A stretch of 64,000 bases of DNA, from assembly GCA_022711765.1 (NCBI GenBank), contig JAKLEB010000001.1, positions 1,594,694 to 1,658,693 of the forward strand, given 5' to 3'. Made by a program: the position numbers and the translations under genes. The stretch is from Candidatus Krumholzibacteriota bacterium. GTDB lineage: Bacteria; Krumholzibacteriota; Krumholzibacteriia; LZORAL124-64-63. The notes below the pieces were generated by a model, which saw nothing but the letters and a program-made list of their open reading frames with translations, was not told the origin of the DNA and did no database searches. Below are positions 8,869 through 17,544 of this stretch, in pieces (position 1 is the first letter of the stretch; every line of letters starts with the position of its first letter).

Positions 8869-10134
8869 ATGCATCGCAGACAAACCAACGTTCGACGGGG
8901 CGCGTTCACGACCCTGCTCATCGGCGGCCTCCTCGCGACGATCACGTCGCCGACCATGTCCGCCGAGCCGGATCAGGGCGCTCCCGGCGACTGGCTGACG
9001 CGCTACGCCGGCGCCCGGACCGTCGGTCTCGGCGGCGCCTTCGTGGCCGTCGCCGACGAGGCGGGCGGCGCCGTGTGGAATCCGGCGGGCATTCGCTGGC
9101 TCGACCGTAACGAGCTGCAGGGCAACAGCGTCCGGCTGTTCGACGACACGACCGTCAACGGGCTCAGCTTCGCGCTGCCCCTGAGCGGGCGGACCACCGC
9201 GGGCGCGACGCTGCTCACGCTCGGCTCCGGCGGGTTCGAGCGGACCAACGAGTTGAACGAGTCGCTCGGCGAATTCAGCGCCGACGACACGGCGTTCCTG
9301 CTGAGCGCGGCTTACGGCATGACGCCGCGCCTCGCGCTCGGCGCCAACCTGAAGGTCCTCCACCATGCCATCGAGGAATTCAGCGCGACCGGCGTCGGCG
9401 CCGATCTCGGCGCCCAGTACGTGGTGACCGACGATCTACGCCTCGGCGCCGCGATCCTGAACGTCGGCGGCCCGACGCTCACGCTGCGCGAACAAGACGA
9501 GACCGTCCCCACCGAGGTGCGCGGTGGTCTGGCCCTGCAGGTCCTCGGCGATGCCGGACTGCTGTCCGCCGAGGTCTCCCAGCGCGACGGCTGGGGCTCG
9601 CTCCTGCGCGCGGGCGCCGAAGTCTGGCTGCTGTCACGCTTCGCATTGCGCCTGGGATACGCCGACGACAACGTCGCCGGCGGCGTCGGCTACCGGCTGC
9701 CCCAGGGCTGGCAGTTCGATTACGGCGCATCCGACCACGAGCTCGGAGTCGTGCACCGTTTCGGTCTGAGCGTCCGCTTCGGCGGCTACCAGGCGAGCTC
9801 GCAGGCGACCCCGGAAGTGTTCTCGCCGACGGGGACCCAGCCGGTCACCAAGTTCGTGCTGCACTCGCGCACCAAGTCCGACGCCAGCGACTGGAAGCTC
9901 GTGATCGCGGACGCCGACGGCGCCGTCGTGCGGACGTTCGGCGGTCGCGGCTCGACGCCGGCGCACGTCCTGTGGGACGGCAAGGACAGCTCGGGTCTGC
10001 CGCTGCCCGACGGACTCTACCGCTATCGATTGACCGTCCACGACGACGCCGGCCGTGAGTTCGCCGGGGTGGAGCGGACGGTCGAGATCAGCACCGGCGG
10101 TCCCGATATCTCGGTGCCCGTCGAGGTTCACTGA
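8869..10134 (+). CDS. PorV/UPF0164-like outer-membrane barrel with C-terminal FlgD-like Ig domain
   Basis: 421 residues. The start at 8869 follows TAGGAGG, which overlaps the previous stop. A signal peptide covers about residues 1-32. The early mature motifs Y-A-G-A-R-T-V-G-L-G-G-A-F and A-V-W-N-P-A-G-I-R-W are hallmarks of the PorV/PorQ/UPF0164 group of outer-membrane barrels, which in Bacteroidetes help shuttle type IX cargo at the cell surface. About 270 residues of amphipathic beta strands follow. The last 95 residues are an Ig-like module (W-K-L-V-I-A-D-A-D-G-A-V-V-R-T-F, then L-W-D-G-K-D-S-S-G) that recurs in the last gene of the operon. A barrel with a periplasmic Ig tail is inferred. 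Confidence 0.78.
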   Translation: MHRRQTNVRRGAFTTLLIGGLLATITSPTMSAEPDQGAPGDWLTRYAGARTVGLGGAFVAVADEAGGAVWNPAGIRWLDRNELQGNSVRLFDDTTVNGLSFALPLSGRTTAGATLLTLGSGGFERTNELNESLGEFSADDTAFLLSAAYGMTPRLALGANLKVLHHAIEEFSATGVGADLGAQYVVTDDLRLGAAILNVGGPTLTLREQDETVPTEVRGGLALQVLGDAGLLSAEVSQRDGWGSLLRAGAEVWLLSRFALRLGYADDNVAGGVGYRLPQGWQFDYGASDHELGVVHRFGLSVRFGGYQASSQATPEVFSPTGTQPVTKFVLHSRTKSDASDWKLVIADADGAVVRTFGGRGSTPAHVLWDGKDSSGLPLPDGLYRYRLTVHDDAGREFAGVERTVEISTGGPDISVPVEVH

Positions 10135-10168
10135 GGCCAGGCCAGGATCGCTGGCATGAGGTGATGAC

Positions 10169-13100
10169 ATGCGAGTCTTCCAGGTGAGATCGGTGAGCGC
10201 GAGCCTCTGCGTCGCCACGGCAGCGCTGATGCTGGCCGGACCGGCCCGCGCCGCCAGCGCGGCTGAAACGCAGTCCGACGACGCGCTGGCCGTTGCGGGA
10301 CTCGAGCTGCAGCGCGCGCGCCGGCTCGCCGACGCCGGTCGCGCCGACGCTCTCGGCGCGATCCAGGAGATGCTGAGCCGCGCCGCCGCCGGGGCTTCGG
10401 CCGACCGCCGCGCCGCCGTTGCCCTGCTGGACGGCGAGCTCCAGCTGGAGCTCGGCGATCTCCGCCGGGCGGAGAAGGCCTTCGCGAAGGCTGGAGACGT
10501 CGCTGACGGCGGCGACCTGGCCGCCGCCGCCGACTTCGCGCGGATCCGCTGTCGCGAGGCCGCCGGCGAAGACACGCGCGCGGCCGAGGACTGGCAGCGC
10601 TGGCTAGCCCGCCATGGCGAGACCTCCCTGGCGCCGGATGCCGAACTGGCCCTGGCGTGGAACCGCCTGCGCCGTCTCGAGGCCGCCGCCGCCGGCACGG
10701 GCCTCGGCGCGGCACGCGACCGCTATCCCTGGCTCGCGTCCGACCCTCGCTTCCGGCTGCTGGCGGCGACCTCGGCCTATCTGCTGGACGACTTCGCCGG
10801 CGCCCTCGAATCCTTGACGCAGACCACCGAGACCGCGGCGTCCGCATATCTGCGTGCGCTCTGCCAGGGCGCCCGCGGCGAGGTCCTCGCCGCCGCTGCG
10901 TCCTTCCAGCAGGTGGCCGCGCGGTACCCCGCGTCGCCGCTGCGCGATCACGCCCTGCTCGCCAAGGCGAACCTGTTCCTGTCGACCGGCGCGCCGTCGA
11001 GCGCCGCCGAGGAGTTCGCGCGCCTGGTCGAGGTCGCGCGCGACGATGCCGTGCGTGGCGAGGCCAGGTTGCGCCACGCCGCTTGCCAGCTGCTGGCCGG
11101 CGATGCCGAAACCGCGGTGGCGGCTCTCCGCGCCGTCGCCGATGCCCATGCCGGGACGGATGTCGCCGCGCGCGCGCAGTTCCTGCTCGGCGAGGCCATG
11201 GTCGCGCTCGGCCGCCACGCCGACGCCATCATCGAGTATAATCAGGTGCTCGCCGTCTACTTCGAGGAATCGGTCGCCGCCAGCGCGCAGTACCGGCTCG
11301 GGCGCTGTTTCGACGCGCTCGACCGTCCGGCGGACGCGGTGAGCGCCTATCAGGCCGTCGTGTCGGGCTATCCGCTCGAGCCCGAGGCGCCGGCGGCGGC
11401 GTACCTGGCGGGGATCGGTCTGCTGGCCGCGGGCCGACCTGCCGCGGCGGTACCCTATTTTCAGCTCGTACTCGACCGCTACGGTCCGACGGACAACGCC
11501 GACCGCGCCGTGGTCTTCGCCCGGCCAGAGCACCAGGAACTGGTGGAGGCCGCGTTGTGCCTGCTCGAGCTGGCCTACCATCGCACCGGCGACCTCGGCC
11601 GCCTCTCGGGCGTCGCGCACGTCCTGCTGCAACGCATGCCGACCAGCACCTCGCCCTGGCGGGCCCACGCTCTGTTGATCGACGCCGACGCGCTGGCCGC
11701 GCAGGGTCGTCACGACGAGGCGCGCGAGCAGCTCGAGCGGCTCTTCGCCGAGTTCCCCGCGCATCCCGCCCTGGCGGCCGCGCGCCAGCTGCTGGCGTGG
11801 ACCTACGCGCAGCAGGGCGAGAGCGAGCGCGCGATCGCGGTCACGGAGCAGTTGCTGGCCGATCCCACCGCGAGCGACCTGCCGGCCCAGACGACTGCGT
11901 TGCTCAACCTGGCTCACGTGCGCTTCAACCAGCAGCGATACGAGGAAGCCGCCTCCGCGTACGAACGATTCCTGGCCCAACGGCCGTCCGACCCGCGGTC
12001 CTCGCTCGCGCTATACCAGGCCGGGCTGTGCTACGAACGGCTCGATCGCGCCGGTGACGCCGTGGACCGGTGGGAGACCCTGGTCGCGCGGGAGCCGGCG
12101 GCCGAGGTGGCGGAGCGGGCCTGGGCCCGCGCCGGCGACCTCTATTTCCGGACCGGCCACTACGATGATGCCAAGCGTTGCTACGAGGGTCTGCTCGCGA
12201 ACTTCGCGGGCGGTCCGGGCTCCGGGCTCGGCCGTCTGCGCATCGCCCAGTGCGACTACAACGCGGGACGCGACACCCTCGCGCTGGCCGGCTACGCCGC
12301 CGTGCTCGAGCAGCAACCCGACTCGCCCATCGCGAAGGACGCCGGCCGCGGTCTGGAGCTGACGCTCTACCGGCTCGGCCAGGGCGCCGACGGCGTGACG
12401 TCGCTGCGTCAGCTCGTCGAGGACTACCCCAACAGCGCCTTCGCCGCCGACGCCCAGTTCGAGATCGCCCGCCGGCTCTACGAGGCGGAACGCCATGCCG
12501 AGGCCGCCGTCGAGTTCCGCCGCGTGGTGAGCCGTTTCCCCGACTATGCGGCCGCCGACCGCGCCCAGTTCCTGCTCGCGGAATCCTGCGCCCGCGCCGG
12601 CGATGCGGCGCAGGCGCGCGAAGCGTATCAGCAGTTCCTGCTCCTCTTCGGTCAGAGCGAGCTGCGGGCCACGGTGGCCCTGCAGCTCGGCGGCCTCTAT
12701 TTCGCGGCCGGCGACTACCTGCAGGCCGCCGTCCAGTACACGGACGCTCTGGCGCAGTCCCCGCCGCCGGAGACCGCCGCACCGGCCCTGTTCAATCTCG
12801 CCCTGTGCCGTCGCCTGCGCGGCGAGCACCAGCAGGCGCTCGCGAACCTCGAGGCGTACCGGCAGCAGTTCCCGGGCGACGAGCGGGTCGCCGAGGTGGC
12901 GTACCAGCTCGGCGACGTGCACGCGCAGCTCGGCGACAACGAGTCGGCGATCACCGAGTGGCGGACCGCTCTCGCCGCCAAGCCCGCGCCGGTCCTGACC
13001 ACCGAGATCCAGTTCCGGATCGGCGACTGCTACGAGCGGCAGCAGCGGACCGAGGACGCGCTGGCGTGGTATGCGCGGGCCGTCCGGAGTCCTCAGCCGG

Positions 13101-13273
13101 ACGACCCCTACCGGCTTTCCGCGCTCGCCCGCGCCGCGTTGCTCTACGAAAGCATCGAGTCCTATCCCGAAGCGCTCGCGGCCTACCGAGACCTCGCGGC
13201 GCATGCCGGCGATCCGAGCCTCTCGGCCGCCGCGTCCGACCGGGCGGCCGAGCTGGCTGCCGCGATCGAATAG
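10169..13273 (+). CDS. very long periplasmic TPR-repeat protein
   Basis: 1034 residues with a signal peptide ending near G-P-A-R-A-A-S-A. The rest is almost entirely helical tetratricopeptide repeats, recognisable by A-x-x-x-Y-x-x-x-[LV] and Y-P-x-[ST]-x-x-A-x-x-A-x-[FY] patterns such as Y-P-N-S-A-F-A-A-D-A-Q-F. I estimate at least fifteen repeats of the TolA-binding-protein (YbgF/CpoB) type. Such proteins are periplasmic scaffolds that touch Tol or Ton motors. Its place directly before ExbB, with GAGGTG upstream of the ATG, supports a scaffold coupling the motor to outer-membrane parts. The ligand is unknown. Confidence 0.8.
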   Translation: MRVFQVRSVSASLCVATAALMLAGPARAASAAETQSDDALAVAGLELQRARRLADAGRADALGAIQEMLSRAAAGASADRRAAVALLDGELQLELGDLRRAEKAFAKAGDVADGGDLAAAADFARIRCREAAGEDTRAAEDWQRWLARHGETSLAPDAELALAWNRLRRLEAAAAGTGLGAARDRYPWLASDPRFRLLAATSAYLLDDFAGALESLTQTTETAASAYLRALCQGARGEVLAAAASFQQVAARYPASPLRDHALLAKANLFLSTGAPSSAAEEFARLVEVARDDAVRGEARLRHAACQLLAGDAETAVAALRAVADAHAGTDVAARAQFLLGEAMVALGRHADAIIEYNQVLAVYFEESVAASAQYRLGRCFDALDRPADAVSAYQAVVSGYPLEPEAPAAAYLAGIGLLAAGRPAAAVPYFQLVLDRYGPTDNADRAVVFARPEHQELVEAALCLLELAYHRTGDLGRLSGVAHVLLQRMPTSTSPWRAHALLIDADALAAQGRHDEAREQLERLFAEFPAHPALAAARQLLAWTYAQQGESERAIAVTEQLLADPTASDLPAQTTALLNLAHVRFNQQRYEEAASAYERFLAQRPSDPRSSLALYQAGLCYERLDRAGDAVDRWETLVAREPAAEVAERAWARAGDLYFRTGHYDDAKRCYEGLLANFAGGPGSGLGRLRIAQCDYNAGRDTLALAGYAAVLEQQPDSPIAKDAGRGLELTLYRLGQGADGVTSLRQLVEDYPNSAFAADAQFEIARRLYEAERHAEAAVEFRRVVSRFPDYAAADRAQFLLAESCARAGDAAQAREAYQQFLLLFGQSELRATVALQLGGLYFAAGDYLQAAVQYTDALAQSPPPETAAPALFNLALCRRLRGEHQQALANLEAYRQQFPGDERVAEVAYQLGDVHAQLGDNESAITEWRTALAAKPAPVLTTEIQFRIGDCYERQQRTEDALAWYARAVRSPQPDDPYRLSALARAALLYESIESYPEALAAYRDLAAHAGDPSLSAAASDRAAELAAAIE

Positions 13274-13302
13274 CGGGTCCCCCGCTTCAAGGAGCGATGA
13301 CC

Positions 13303-14004
13303 ATGTTCACCGAACTCAACTGGATCAAGACCTTGTTCGAGAGCCCCACCATGCTGGCGCTCATCGGCTGCAGCGTGATCGCCCTCGGGGTCGCCATCGA
13401 GCGATGGCTCTACTTCCGGCGCCGGCAGAGCAATCCCGACGCCGTGCTGCTCGAAGCCACCTCACACCTGCGCGAAGGCCGCGTGGGCGAGGCGCTCGAG
13501 ATCTGCCGGACCGCCGCACACCCCGTCGGCCCCGTGAGCTACGAGGCGATCGTCGCCGCGCACCTGCCCACGGCGGATGGCGACGAACGCCTGCAGGTCT
13601 CGCTCAGCCAGCAGAAGCTGCTGCTGGACCGCAACGTCGGCACCCTCGGCACGATGGCGGCCGTGGCGCCGCTCATCGGTCTGCTGGGAACCGTCTGGGG
13701 CATCATGCGCGCGTTCCACGACATGGCCAGCACCGGCTCGGCCGCGCCGTCGATCGTGGCCTCCGGCGTCGCCGAGGCCCTGATCACGACCGCCGCAGGC
13801 CTCGTGATCGCGATCCCGTCCGTCATGCTCTTCAACCACTTCACGCGGCGATTGAACGTGATGCTGACGGTCGCGGAGAACCACGCGCGCAGTCTGCGCG
13901 CCGCGACGCGCGCGGCGACGCCGGCGAGCGCTGAACGCCCGCCGCGGACCGGGTCCCGGACGCGGACCGATACCGTGGTCCACGAGCCCCAACCCGCGCT
14001 CTGA
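13303..14004 (+). CDS. exbB: ExbB/TolQ/MotA-type proton channel subunit
   Basis: 233 residues. The second of two close ATGs is preferred because AAGGAG (13289-13294) is eight bases before it. Three membrane helices fit the family: residues about 16-34, then G-T-L-G-T-M-A-A-V-A-P-L-I-G-L-L-G-T-V with G-I-M-R-A-F, then G-V-A-E-A-L-I-T-T-A-A-G-L-V-I-A-I-P. The last two are the classic MotA/TolQ/ExbB signatures. With ExbD it forms the inner-membrane motor that uses the proton gradient to drive TonB. The C-terminal 40 residues are basic and low in complexity. Confidence 0.92.
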   Translation: MFTELNWIKTLFESPTMLALIGCSVIALGVAIERWLYFRRRQSNPDAVLLEATSHLREGRVGEALEICRTAAHPVGPVSYEAIVAAHLPTADGDERLQVSLSQQKLLLDRNVGTLGTMAAVAPLIGLLGTVWGIMRAFHDMASTGSAAPSIVASGVAEALITTAAGLVIAIPSVMLFNHFTRRLNVMLTVAENHARSLRAATRAATPASAERPPRTGSRTRTDTVVHEPQPAL

Positions 14005-14013
14005 GGTCGTCCA

Positions 14014-14427
14014 ATGAAACGCTGGAACGAGTCACGCGAATCGGCTTCGGGCTCGGGCGACATCAACCTGACCCCACTCATCGACGTCTCGCTGACGCTG
14101 GTGGTGATCCTGCTGCTGGCCTCGCCGCTGACCTTCGAGTCGGCGTTCGCGGTGCGCCGCGCGGCGGCCAGCGCACGGGAGGCCATCGACGACAACGACC
14201 AGGCCCGCATCGAGGTGACGATCCTCTCCGCGGACAGCTTGCGCGTGAACCGCGCGGTCGTGCCGCAAGACGGCCTCGGGCGCGAGCTCGCGCCGCTGCT
14301 CGAGCGGAGTCCGGACGGCGTCGTCGCCGTGACCTGCCGGGACACGGTGCAGCACGGGACGTTCGTGGCGGTGCTGGACGCGATCAAGCTGTGCGGCGCG
14401 CGGGACATCGCCGTCGCCGGGAGATGA
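14014..14427 (+). CDS. exbD: ExbD/TolR-type motor subunit, first copy
   Basis: 137 residues with one N-terminal membrane helix. I-N-L-T-P-L-I-D24-V-S-L-T-L-V carries the conserved aspartate that relays protons in ExbD/TolR. A periplasmic domain of about 95 residues follows. It starts nine nt after the exbB stop and ends one nt before a second, divergent copy. Two ExbD-type proteins per ExbB is a common arrangement in Bacteroidetes and deltaproteobacteria-type Ton systems; each pentameric ExbB channel may hold a mixed pair. Confidence 0.9.
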   Translation: MKRWNESRESASGSGDINLTPLIDVSLTLVVILLLASPLTFESAFAVRRAAASAREAIDDNDQARIEVTILSADSLRVNRAVVPQDGLGRELAPLLERSPDGVVAVTCRDTVQHGTFVAVLDAIKLCGARDIAVAGR

Positions 14428-14428
14428 C

Positions 14429-14851
14429 ATGAGACCACCAATGGTGCAGGGCGACGAACCCATGACGCGCATCATCCTCACGCCGATCATCGACGTGGCG
14501 CTGACACTGGTCATCATGCTGCTGATCACCGCGCCGATGCTCGCCGTGGCCGACCTCGAGGTCGATCTGCCGCCGGCCCATGTCCGCGACGCGGAGGACG
14601 AAGTCTTCGTCAGCATCACGCTCGACGCAGGCGGCAATGTCGCCGTCGACGAACTGGTGCTGGCCGACCCGCAGGCGCTGGCCGCCGCCGTTCGCGACCG
14701 GCTCGCAGCCAGCGAGCGGGAGAACCTGCTGGTCGTCGTGCGCGCCGATTCGCGACTGCCCCACGCGGCGGTCCGCTCGGCCATGAGCGCCGCGCGCGAA
14801 GGCGGCGCCGTCCGGTTGGCCGTGGCCACCCGGCAAGGGGACCGGCCATGA
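14429..14851 (+). CDS. exbD: ExbD/TolR-type motor subunit, second copy
   Basis: 140 residues. I-I-L-T-P-I-I-D22-V-A-L-T-L-V-I-M gives the membrane helix and the conserved proton-relay aspartate. The following L-E-V-D-L-P-P-A matches the usual ExbD segment after the helix, where the first copy diverges, so this is the more canonical of the two. It starts one nt after the first exbD stop, and its own stop overlaps the tonB start in ATGA. Both overlaps imply translational coupling. Confidence 0.92.
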   Translation: MRPPMVQGDEPMTRIILTPIIDVALTLVIMLLITAPMLAVADLEVDLPPAHVRDAEDEVFVSITLDAGGNVAVDELVLADPQALAAAVRDRLAASERENLLVVVRADSRLPHAAVRSAMSAAREGGAVRLAVATRQGDRP

Positions 14852-15804
14852 GCGCAACCGTGTTCACCATCGCGCGCGAGATGGACGCGATCGGGTCGCG
14901 GACCCGGCGCAGCCAGGGCATCAGCCTGGCGCTGCACGGCGCCTTGTTCCTGTGGCTGATCCTGCACCGCCAGCTCGCGCCGGTCCCCGAACAGCTGGTC
15001 GAGGTGACCTGGCTCGATCCGGAGCCGGTCGCGGTCGAGCCGGCATCGCCCGCGTCGCCGCCGGTGTTGCCGGAGGTCAGGGTCGACGAGCCCGCGCCAA
15101 TGATCGCGGCGGCGCCGAATCTTCGCGAGGCGCGCTTCCCCCGGCCGACCGAGACCGCGGATCTGGCGCCGCGGCCGCAGGACATCCAGGTCACGCGCGA
15201 CGCGGTGCGCAGCCAGCTGGATCGGTTCCGCGCGTCGCGGGAGACCGCCGTCGCACTCGCGGCGGCCGCCGATCCCAGCTCGCGACTCGCCGCCGCCGCG
15301 GCGCCGCCTGCCACGGGTCTGCCCGGAGGGACCACGCCGGCCGAGCTCGCGCGCAACGCCGCGCCCGTGTCGGCGGCGCCGCTGACGCGCAGCGGCACGC
15401 CGGCCCGGCAACCTGCCCTGGCGGTCGCCGCGCCGACATCGTCGGCATTCACGCGGGTATTGCCCGAGACGCCGACCTCATCGACCGCGGAGCGAGTGCT
15501 CGGTTCGGCCCGGCTCAGCGGCGAGGTCGCCGATCGGCCGGTGATCCGTCACGAGATGCCGGGTTATCCGGATTGGGCGACTCGCCAGGCGGTCGAGGCC
15601 GACGTGACGCTCGGCTTCGTGGTGCTGGCCGACGGCAGCGTCAAGTCGGGCGTCCAGGTCTCCCGCACCGCGGGGTTCCTGGATTTCGACGACGCCAGCG
15701 TCGCGGCGTTGCTGCGCTGGCGCTTCGCGCCGCTTCCGGCGGGCAACACCGCCGAGCAGCGGGGATCGATCACGTTCCACTTCCGAATCCGCGATCAGCG
15801 CTGA
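14848..15804 (+). CDS. tonB: TonB-family energy transducer
   Basis: 318 residues. It has a short cytoplasmic N-terminus, one membrane helix (about 25-40, L-A-L-H-G-A-L-F-L-W-L-I-L-H) and a long Pro/Ala/Glu-rich periplasmic spanner. The C-terminal TonB domain lies at about 225-318, with M-P-G-Y-P-D-W-A-T-R-Q-A-V-E-A-D-V-T and A-A-L-L-R-W-R-F-A-P-L. TonB carries motor energy to outer-membrane receptors. No TonB-dependent receptor gene is in this window, so its target may be one of the operon's own surface proteins. The start overlaps the exbD stop by four bases. Confidence 0.9.
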   Translation: MSATVFTIAREMDAIGSRTRRSQGISLALHGALFLWLILHRQLAPVPEQLVEVTWLDPEPVAVEPASPASPPVLPEVRVDEPAPMIAAAPNLREARFPRPTETADLAPRPQDIQVTRDAVRSQLDRFRASRETAVALAAAADPSSRLAAAAAPPATGLPGGTTPAELARNAAPVSAAPLTRSGTPARQPALAVAAPTSSAFTRVLPETPTSSTAERVLGSARLSGEVADRPVIRHEMPGYPDWATRQAVEADVTLGFVVLADGSVKSGVQVSRTAGFLDFDDASVAALLRWRFAPLPAGNTAEQRGSITFHFRIRDQR

Positions 15805-15818
15805 CCAGGAGAGCCATC

Positions 15819-16769
15819 ATGTCGACGCCACGACAGCCCAGGCGATGCTCGCTCACCAGCTTAATCCTCGCCGCCTCCTTGCTGCCGGCCACCGCCAGCC
15901 CGGCCGGCACGACCGATCCGGCCGACGCGGCGCCCGACTCTTCGCTGATCCTCACCGGCGACGCGGAGGGATCGGTCCTGCGCAGTCTCACCGTCGAAGG
16001 TGAGAACCGGATCAAGTTCGACTTCGAGCGGCCGGAACTGACGGTCGACCTCGATCCGGCTCAGGCGCCCGGACTCGTCTGGGGCGATGCCAAGGACGTG
16101 CTGGACCGTACGGTCCCTGACCGGGTCGGCCCGCTGCTCGCCCTGTCCGTCGCGGGTCTCAGCCCGTATCGGCCGCAACCATGGCTCGCCGCCTTCCGGT
16201 CGGGACCGGTGGCGCGTTTCCGGCCGCAGACGGGAGACATCTCGCACTGGGAGCTGGCGGTGGTCGACGCCCGCGGCGAGGTCGCCCGCGAGTTCTCTGG
16301 CGACAAGGTGCCCGACGAGATCACCTGGGACGGGCTCAACCAACAAGGCGAACCAGCCACGCCCGGCCTGACCTACTCGTACGTGTTCACCGCGCTCGAT
16401 CGAGCCGGCAACCGCAAGCGTTACGTCGGCGAGGGTTTCCAGGTGCCTCCGTTCAGGCTGGAGACCAAGCGCGGCCCGCTGCTCGTCTTTTCCGGAGCGG
16501 ATGTCGGCGCCGGGACCGGAGCGAGCGCTGCGCCTTCGCCGCTCGTGCAGGAAGTGGCGAGCTGGCTGAACCGAAGCCTCGGACCCGACACGCCCATCCT
16601 GATCACCGTCACAGCCCCGAGCGCCGCGGCAGCGGAGATCCTCGGCGAACGCGTCCGCGGCGCACTCGTGCCACTGCTTCCCGGCGACCCGGCGCGTGTC
16701 GTGCTTCGCTTCGACGTCCTGCGGGGCGGACCTGATTCGGGAAGCGTGCGCGTCGAACCGGCCGCGTAG
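15819..16769 (+). CDS. secreted protein with FlgD-like Ig domain, last gene of the TonB operon
   Basis: 316 residues. The ATG at 15819 follows CAGGAGAG, 14 nt after tonB. A signal peptide ends near T-A-S-P-A-G. Residues about 135-220 form an Ig-like module (H-W-E-L-A-V-V-D-A-R-G-E-V-A-R-E-F, then I-T-W-D-G-L-N-Q-Q-G and A-L-D-R-A-G-N-R-K-R) clearly similar to the tail of the PorV-like protein upstream. The last 90 residues, with L-L-V-F-S-G-A-D-V-G and a short alpha/beta pattern, may be a degenerate OmpA-like domain, but no peptidoglycan-binding signature is clear. The operon ends here, facing a leftward gene 24 nt away. Confidence 0.75.
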   Translation: MSTPRQPRRCSLTSLILAASLLPATASPAGTTDPADAAPDSSLILTGDAEGSVLRSLTVEGENRIKFDFERPELTVDLDPAQAPGLVWGDAKDVLDRTVPDRVGPLLALSVAGLSPYRPQPWLAAFRSGPVARFRPQTGDISHWELAVVDARGEVAREFSGDKVPDEITWDGLNQQGEPATPGLTYSYVFTALDRAGNRKRYVGEGFQVPPFRLETKRGPLLVFSGADVGAGTGASAAPSPLVQEVASWLNRSLGPDTPILITVTAPSAAAAEILGERVRGALVPLLPGDPARVVLRFDVLRGGPDSGSVRVEPAA

Positions 16770-16793
16770 TCGCGCCGGCCGGCCGAGAACGCC

Positions 16794-17327
16794 CTATCCG
16801 CGGCGGGGACGGCCGAAGAAGACCCGCAACCGACCGGCGAGGATGTTCAGGGGATGGTCGCGGGGGAGCGCGGCGATGACCGGCGCTCGCCGCGGATCCA
16901 CGCGTTCGAGTCGCCGGGTGAGGGCCCGGTCGCGCCTGGCGAGCTTGCGGGCCCGCTGAAACATGCGGAAGGCTTCCCGGCGGCGCGACGCGAGCAGATA
17001 GACGTGCCCGAGGGCGAAGTACGCGACCGGATCGGTCGGGTGCAACGTGACGACCTCGCGCGCGGAGCGCTCGGCGGCGCGGGACCGCGGGTCGCGAGTC
17101 GCGTCACACACGGCGAGATAGGCCTGGCACTGGTGGTCAGCGGGGTTGCGCGACAGTCCTTGTCGCAGGTACCGCTCAGCCTGCTCGATATTGCCGTTCT
17201 CGAGCTCAGTGGCGGCGAGACGCACGAGCTCGCCGACAAGGGAGTCCGCCGCGTCCTCGACGGCGACCGTCGATCGGATGAACAGTTCCCGCAAGTGGTT
17301 CACTCGAGACCCCATTCTCTCACTCAT
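16794..17327 (-). CDS. small TPR-repeat protein
   Basis: 177 residues with no signal peptide. Three helical TPR-like units are visible: A-A-T-E-L-E-N-G-N-I-E-Q-A-E-R-Y-L-R-Q-G-L, then A-E-R-S-A-R-E-V-V-T-L-H-P-T-D, then Y-F-A-L-G-H-V-Y-L-L-A-S-R-R-R-E-A-F. The C-terminus is strongly basic (G-R-L-R-V-F-F-G-R-P-R-R-G). It is probably a cytoplasmic protein-protein adaptor; no partner is suggested by its neighbours. GGAGGAATT lies eight bases before the ATG. It converges on the TonB operon and diverges from the coiled-coil gene at 17545. Confidence 0.72.
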   Translation of the reverse strand: MSERMGSRVNHLRELFIRSTVAVEDAADSLVGELVRLAATELENGNIEQAERYLRQGLSRNPADHQCQAYLAVCDATRDPRSRAAERSAREVVTLHPTDPVAYFALGHVYLLASRRREAFRMFQRARKLARRDRALTRRLERVDPRRAPVIAALPRDHPLNILAGRLRVFFGRPRRG

Positions 17328-17544
17328 GGCGGAATTCCTCCGGTCCGTCCCGACTGCGGATCGCTGCCGGCTCTGGTGCGTCGATTTAGTATCGCCGTTT
17401 TCGCGGGCTCCCTGAGCGTTTCCTCGGGTCGCCCCGGCGGACGCCCCGGGGCCTGATCCGCGGTCCCTTTACCACTGGTGATGGCTTGCCTATCTCGCTA
17501 CACTATGAGCCTGGCCACCCCTGCCCAGACAAAGGAGTGTAGTC

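Noticed and set aside
5628..8957. 1109-codon minus-strand frame opposite the Ig-repeat gene
   Set aside because: The repeats in the real gene produce repeated Arg/Gly/Val text on the antisense strand; there is no plausible start or SD.
16755..16795. Possible terminator between the TonB operon and the TPR gene
   Set aside because: GGCCGGCC-type runs pair only weakly and there is no T-run; I do not call a terminator.
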